From positions 62,001-126,000 of the forward strand of contig JAQUVD010000002.1 in the NCBI GenBank assembly GCA_028693555.1: a stretch of DNA of 64,000 nt. The letters run 5' to 3'. Source of the DNA: Hespellia sp. (GTDB lineage: Bacteria; Bacillota; Clostridia; Lachnospirales; Lachnospiraceae). Made by a program: the position numbers and the translations under genes. The notes below the pieces were generated by a model, which did no database searches, had not been told where the DNA came from, and worked only from the letters and a program-made list of their open reading frames with translations. Shown here piece by piece: positions 61,952 to 64,000 of the stretch (the stretch's first letter is position 1; each line of letters opens with the position of its first letter).

Positions 61952-63259
61952 ATGTCTGCAGAAGATATATTTGTAAAAAAGATGAACGAGTTAGTGGAAA
62001 AGGGAACACACAATGGTCATGTCATCCGTGAACAGGATATTCTGGATGCATTTCCAGGTGTCACTTTTTCGGAGGAACAGATTGTCCATATACATACTTA
62101 TATCAAGGGATTTCATATTGATATAGAGGAAACGGAACAGATGCCTGAGGTGGAAGAGATTGCAGAAGAGGATGAACTGCTTATCGAGGATAATCTGGAA
62201 GAAGAGGTGCTGTTCGATAAAGATATTGAGCTGGAAGACCTTTTGGACAACAATCTGTCTAGTAGTATCCTTTCCGATGGAAGAATACTGGATTCCGAGA
62301 AGAGCGTAGAAGATTTAATGGATGAAGGCGGTTTCCATGGAAAAAGTACGGAAGAGAAGAGCTCTTTGGAGGATTCCGTAAAAGAGGAGGAAGACGATTA
62401 TGATGTGGATGCGGCAACCCTTCTGGACGGGGTTGGAACAGAAGATCCGGTCCGTCTATATTTAAAAGAAATCGGAATGTATCCATTGCTGAGTGCAGAA
62501 CGGGAAGCAGAACTGGCAAAGAGAAAAAGCGAGGGAGATCCCGCCGCAAAGGAAGAATTGATTAATAGTAATCTTCGTCTGGTTGTCAGTATTGCAAAAA
62601 GATATACAGGAAGAGGCCTTACCTTTCTTGATTTGATTCAGGAGGGAAATCTTGGATTGATGAAAGGTATCGATAAATATGATTATTCAAAGGGATTTAA
62701 AGTAAGTACTTATGTGACATGGTGGATTCGTCAGTCGATTACCAGATCACTGGCAGATAAGTCGAGGATCATTCGTGTACCGGTTCATATGGTAGAAGAG
62801 ATCAATAAGGTCGCAAGAACACAGAAACGTCTCACATTAGATCTGGGACATGAACCAAGTCATGCAGAATTAGCGGACGCGCTGGATGTAAGTGAAGAAC
62901 GTCTGCTTGAGATTCTTCAGTATTCGGTCGACACGGGTTCGCTAGATACACCGATTGGTGATGAGGATGATTCTACACTCGGTAATTTCATTGCGGATGA
63001 GAACACTATTTCACCTGAGGCATCTGCGGAGCGTGCACTGCTTCGGGAGAATGTATATCAATTACTGGATGTGCTGACAGATCGGGAAAAATCAATCATC
63101 ATTGCCCGATTTGGCCTTCAGAGTGGAGAACCGAAGACACTGGAAGAAATTGGCGCAGATTACAAGGTTACAAGAGAGCGTATCCGCCAGATAGAGGCAA
63201 AAGCACTTCGTAAGCTCAAAGCATCAAGACAGAGACATCTCGTGAAGGGATTTTTATAA
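61952..63259 (+). CDS. RpoD-like sigma-70 factor
   Basis: 435 residues. An N-terminal sigma-1.1-like part (about 1-50) is followed by an acidic, Glu/Asp-rich stretch (about 55-155), then regions 1.2 (DPVRLYLKEIGMYPLLS), 2 (NLRLVVSIAKRYTGRGLTFLDLIQEGN, parts RYTGRGLTFLDLIQEGN; KVSTYVTWWIRQSITRSLAD), 3 and 4 (TLEEIGADYKVTRERIRQIEAKALRKLK, parts VTRERIRQIEAKALRKL). Core binding and promoter-recognition parts are intact. There is no dnaG beside it, unlike the usual housekeeping rpoD, and region 2.4 deviates from the common KFSTYATWWIRQAITRA. It may be a group-2 factor or the primary one at an unusual site. The frame extends upstream through the promoter; 61952 is the plausible start. Confidence 0.85.
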   Translation: MSAEDIFVKKMNELVEKGTHNGHVIREQDILDAFPGVTFSEEQIVHIHTYIKGFHIDIEETEQMPEVEEIAEEDELLIEDNLEEEVLFDKDIELEDLLDNNLSSSILSDGRILDSEKSVEDLMDEGGFHGKSTEEKSSLEDSVKEEEDDYDVDAATLLDGVGTEDPVRLYLKEIGMYPLLSAEREAELAKRKSEGDPAAKEELINSNLRLVVSIAKRYTGRGLTFLDLIQEGNLGLMKGIDKYDYSKGFKVSTYVTWWIRQSITRSLADKSRIIRVPVHMVEEINKVARTQKRLTLDLGHEPSHAELADALDVSEERLLEILQYSVDTGSLDTPIGDEDDSTLGNFIADENTISPEASAERALLRENVYQLLDVLTDREKSIIIARFGLQSGEPKTLEEIGADYKVTRERIRQIEAKALRKLKASRQRHLVKGFL

Positions 63260-63263
63260 AAGA

Positions 63264-63327
63264 CAAGGGGACAAGTTCCGCTGCCTGATTGTAGAATCAG
63301 ACAGCGGAATCGTCCCCTTGTTTTTTT
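63264..63327. terminator. Long bidirectional terminator after the sigma gene
   Basis: CAAGGGGAC..TTCCGCTG-CTGATT pairs with AATCAG-CAGCGGAA..GTCCCCTTG, followed by seven T. It overlaps the end of the convergent araC-type gene. Confidence 0.9.
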
Positions 63328-64000
63328 CGGAAATTTCTGGCAGTGATTCCATAGTATTTTTTAAAAGCATGAGAAAAGTGCTCCAGTGAGGAATATCCGA
63401 GCTCGTCCGATACTTTTGTAATACTGTTATTGGAATCAGCCAATAAGACAGCAGCCATTGACATTTTGGCTTCTGTTTTTTTTTGCAAAAAAGTCATGTC
63501 ATAATTTTCTTTTAAGAAACGCTCTGTCTGCCGGGTACTTAATCCTAAACGTTCCGACAGTTTCAAAAGTGTGATATCACGGTACTCATATAGAAAACAT
63601 TCTTCTACGAGGATGTATTTGCTGTCTACCAAATTAGAAGGCGCAAAATGAACGAGGGATTGCTGCTGGTTTTCGTAATTGCGAACAATTTTAACAATAC
63701 ACTGCTGCAGTAATGTCTCAACCTGCGTGATATATCCGCTGTATTCGTGCTCCAGTTCAAAAAAAATCTGCTGCATTGGTGTATAGATATCCTGGGAATC
63801 TGTGCCGTACCAGAAATAAGTATTTTCAAAGCGGTCAAGAAATGGAAAGGATTCCTGATCCCTGTGTGGTGTTCGGTTTTTCTTGATTTTGAGATAGAAA
63901 CAGTATTCTGTCATGGGATCGTTTAAATCCGGATATTGTTCGTGTTCCACATTCGGTCCGGTAATATACAGCGTATTTGGCTCAATGTGATAAATCGTTC
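63297..64000 (-). CDS. AraC family regulator (5' end outside window)
   Basis: At least 234 residues; the frame stays open to the window edge (the upstream codons read EPNTLYITGPNVEHEQ), so the GTG at 63950 is not the real start. The visible part is an N-terminal sensor domain and a C-terminal AraC domain (last ~100 residues) with LSERLGLSTRQTERFLKENY and VSDELGYSSLEHFSHAFKKYYG (parts VSDELGYSSLEHFSHAFKK). Target unknown; it faces the sigma gene convergently, so its targets are probably on the far side. Confidence 0.85.
   Translation of the reverse strand, partial: TIYHIEPNTLYITGPNVEHEQYPDLNDPMTEYCFYLKIKKNRTPHRDQESFPFLDRFENTYFWYGTDSQDIYTPMQQIFFELEHEYSGYITQVETLLQQCIVKIVRNYENQQQSLVHFAPSNLVDSKYILVEECFLYEYRDITLLKLSERLGLSTRQTERFLKENYDMTFLQKKTEAKMSMAAVLLADSNNSITKVSDELGYSSLEHFSHAFKKYYGITARNFRKKQGDDSAV

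Overview
The window is a chromosomal segment of a low/medium-GC, spore-forming Clostridia, most likely a gut Lachnospiraceae. The evidence is the sporulation genes (spoIIGA-sigE, spoIVA, a Spo0A effector-domain protein), the clostridial gene order pyrH-frr-uppS-cdsA-dxr-rseP, an A-type RNase P RNA, and host-glycan genes typical of mucin/milk-oligosaccharide users. Calls rest on reading the translated sequence and motifs; no database search was possible. No tRNA, CRISPR array, prophage or intact transposase was seen.

Layout. 1-9.2 kb: end of ftsZ, the spoIIG locus, a beta-CASP nuclease, and a translation/lipid operon. 9.2-9.85 kb: first copy of a large structured repeat element. 9.85-30.2 kb: mostly housekeeping genes (prs, der, plsY, gpsA, spoIVA, rnhA, rnpB, malic enzyme, pheA, rqcH, yicC-gmk-rpoZ, rimO-pgsA) and the poorly understood Fe-S scaffold/GGGtGRT pair. 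30.4-33.0 kb: a decayed accessory patch with a frameshifted ABC ATPase, a permease fused by deletion to a histidine-kinase tail, a HigBA-type toxin-antitoxin pair and an Rpn-nuclease remnant. 33-46 kb: a galacto-N-biose/lacto-N-biose locus (GH112 phosphorylase, ABC importer, N-acetylhexosamine kinase, AraC regulator, DUF5107 protein, nucleotidyltransferase, galE). 46-52 kb: ABC-F protein, ilvN-ilvC, second copy of the structured element, deoB-cdd. 52-57.4 kb: divergent TetR / MMPL exporter / heptad-repeat surface protein. 57.5-64 kb: fucose isomerase, Spo0A-effector-only protein, XRE/S24 regulator, 3D-domain wall protein, RpoD-like sigma factor and a partial AraC regulator.

How the parts work together. 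The GH112 locus should import GNB/LNB, split it to galactose-1-phosphate plus GalNAc/GlcNAc, phosphorylate the amino sugar and interconvert UDP-sugars. Its two main promoters share the same upstream motif at the same distance from nearly identical extended -10 boxes, which points to one activator. With fucI nearby, the window fits a host-glycan forager.

Most unusual content: two ~0.6 kb intergenic elements, each made of two large cruciform/cloverleaf units in inverted orientation. The stems differ between copies but stay paired, and an internal-loop motif is conserved across all four units. Next in interest are a stand-alone Spo0A DNA-binding domain, a symmetric three-operator TetR switch, and a spoIIG promoter with the long -35/-10 spacing known from Bacillus.
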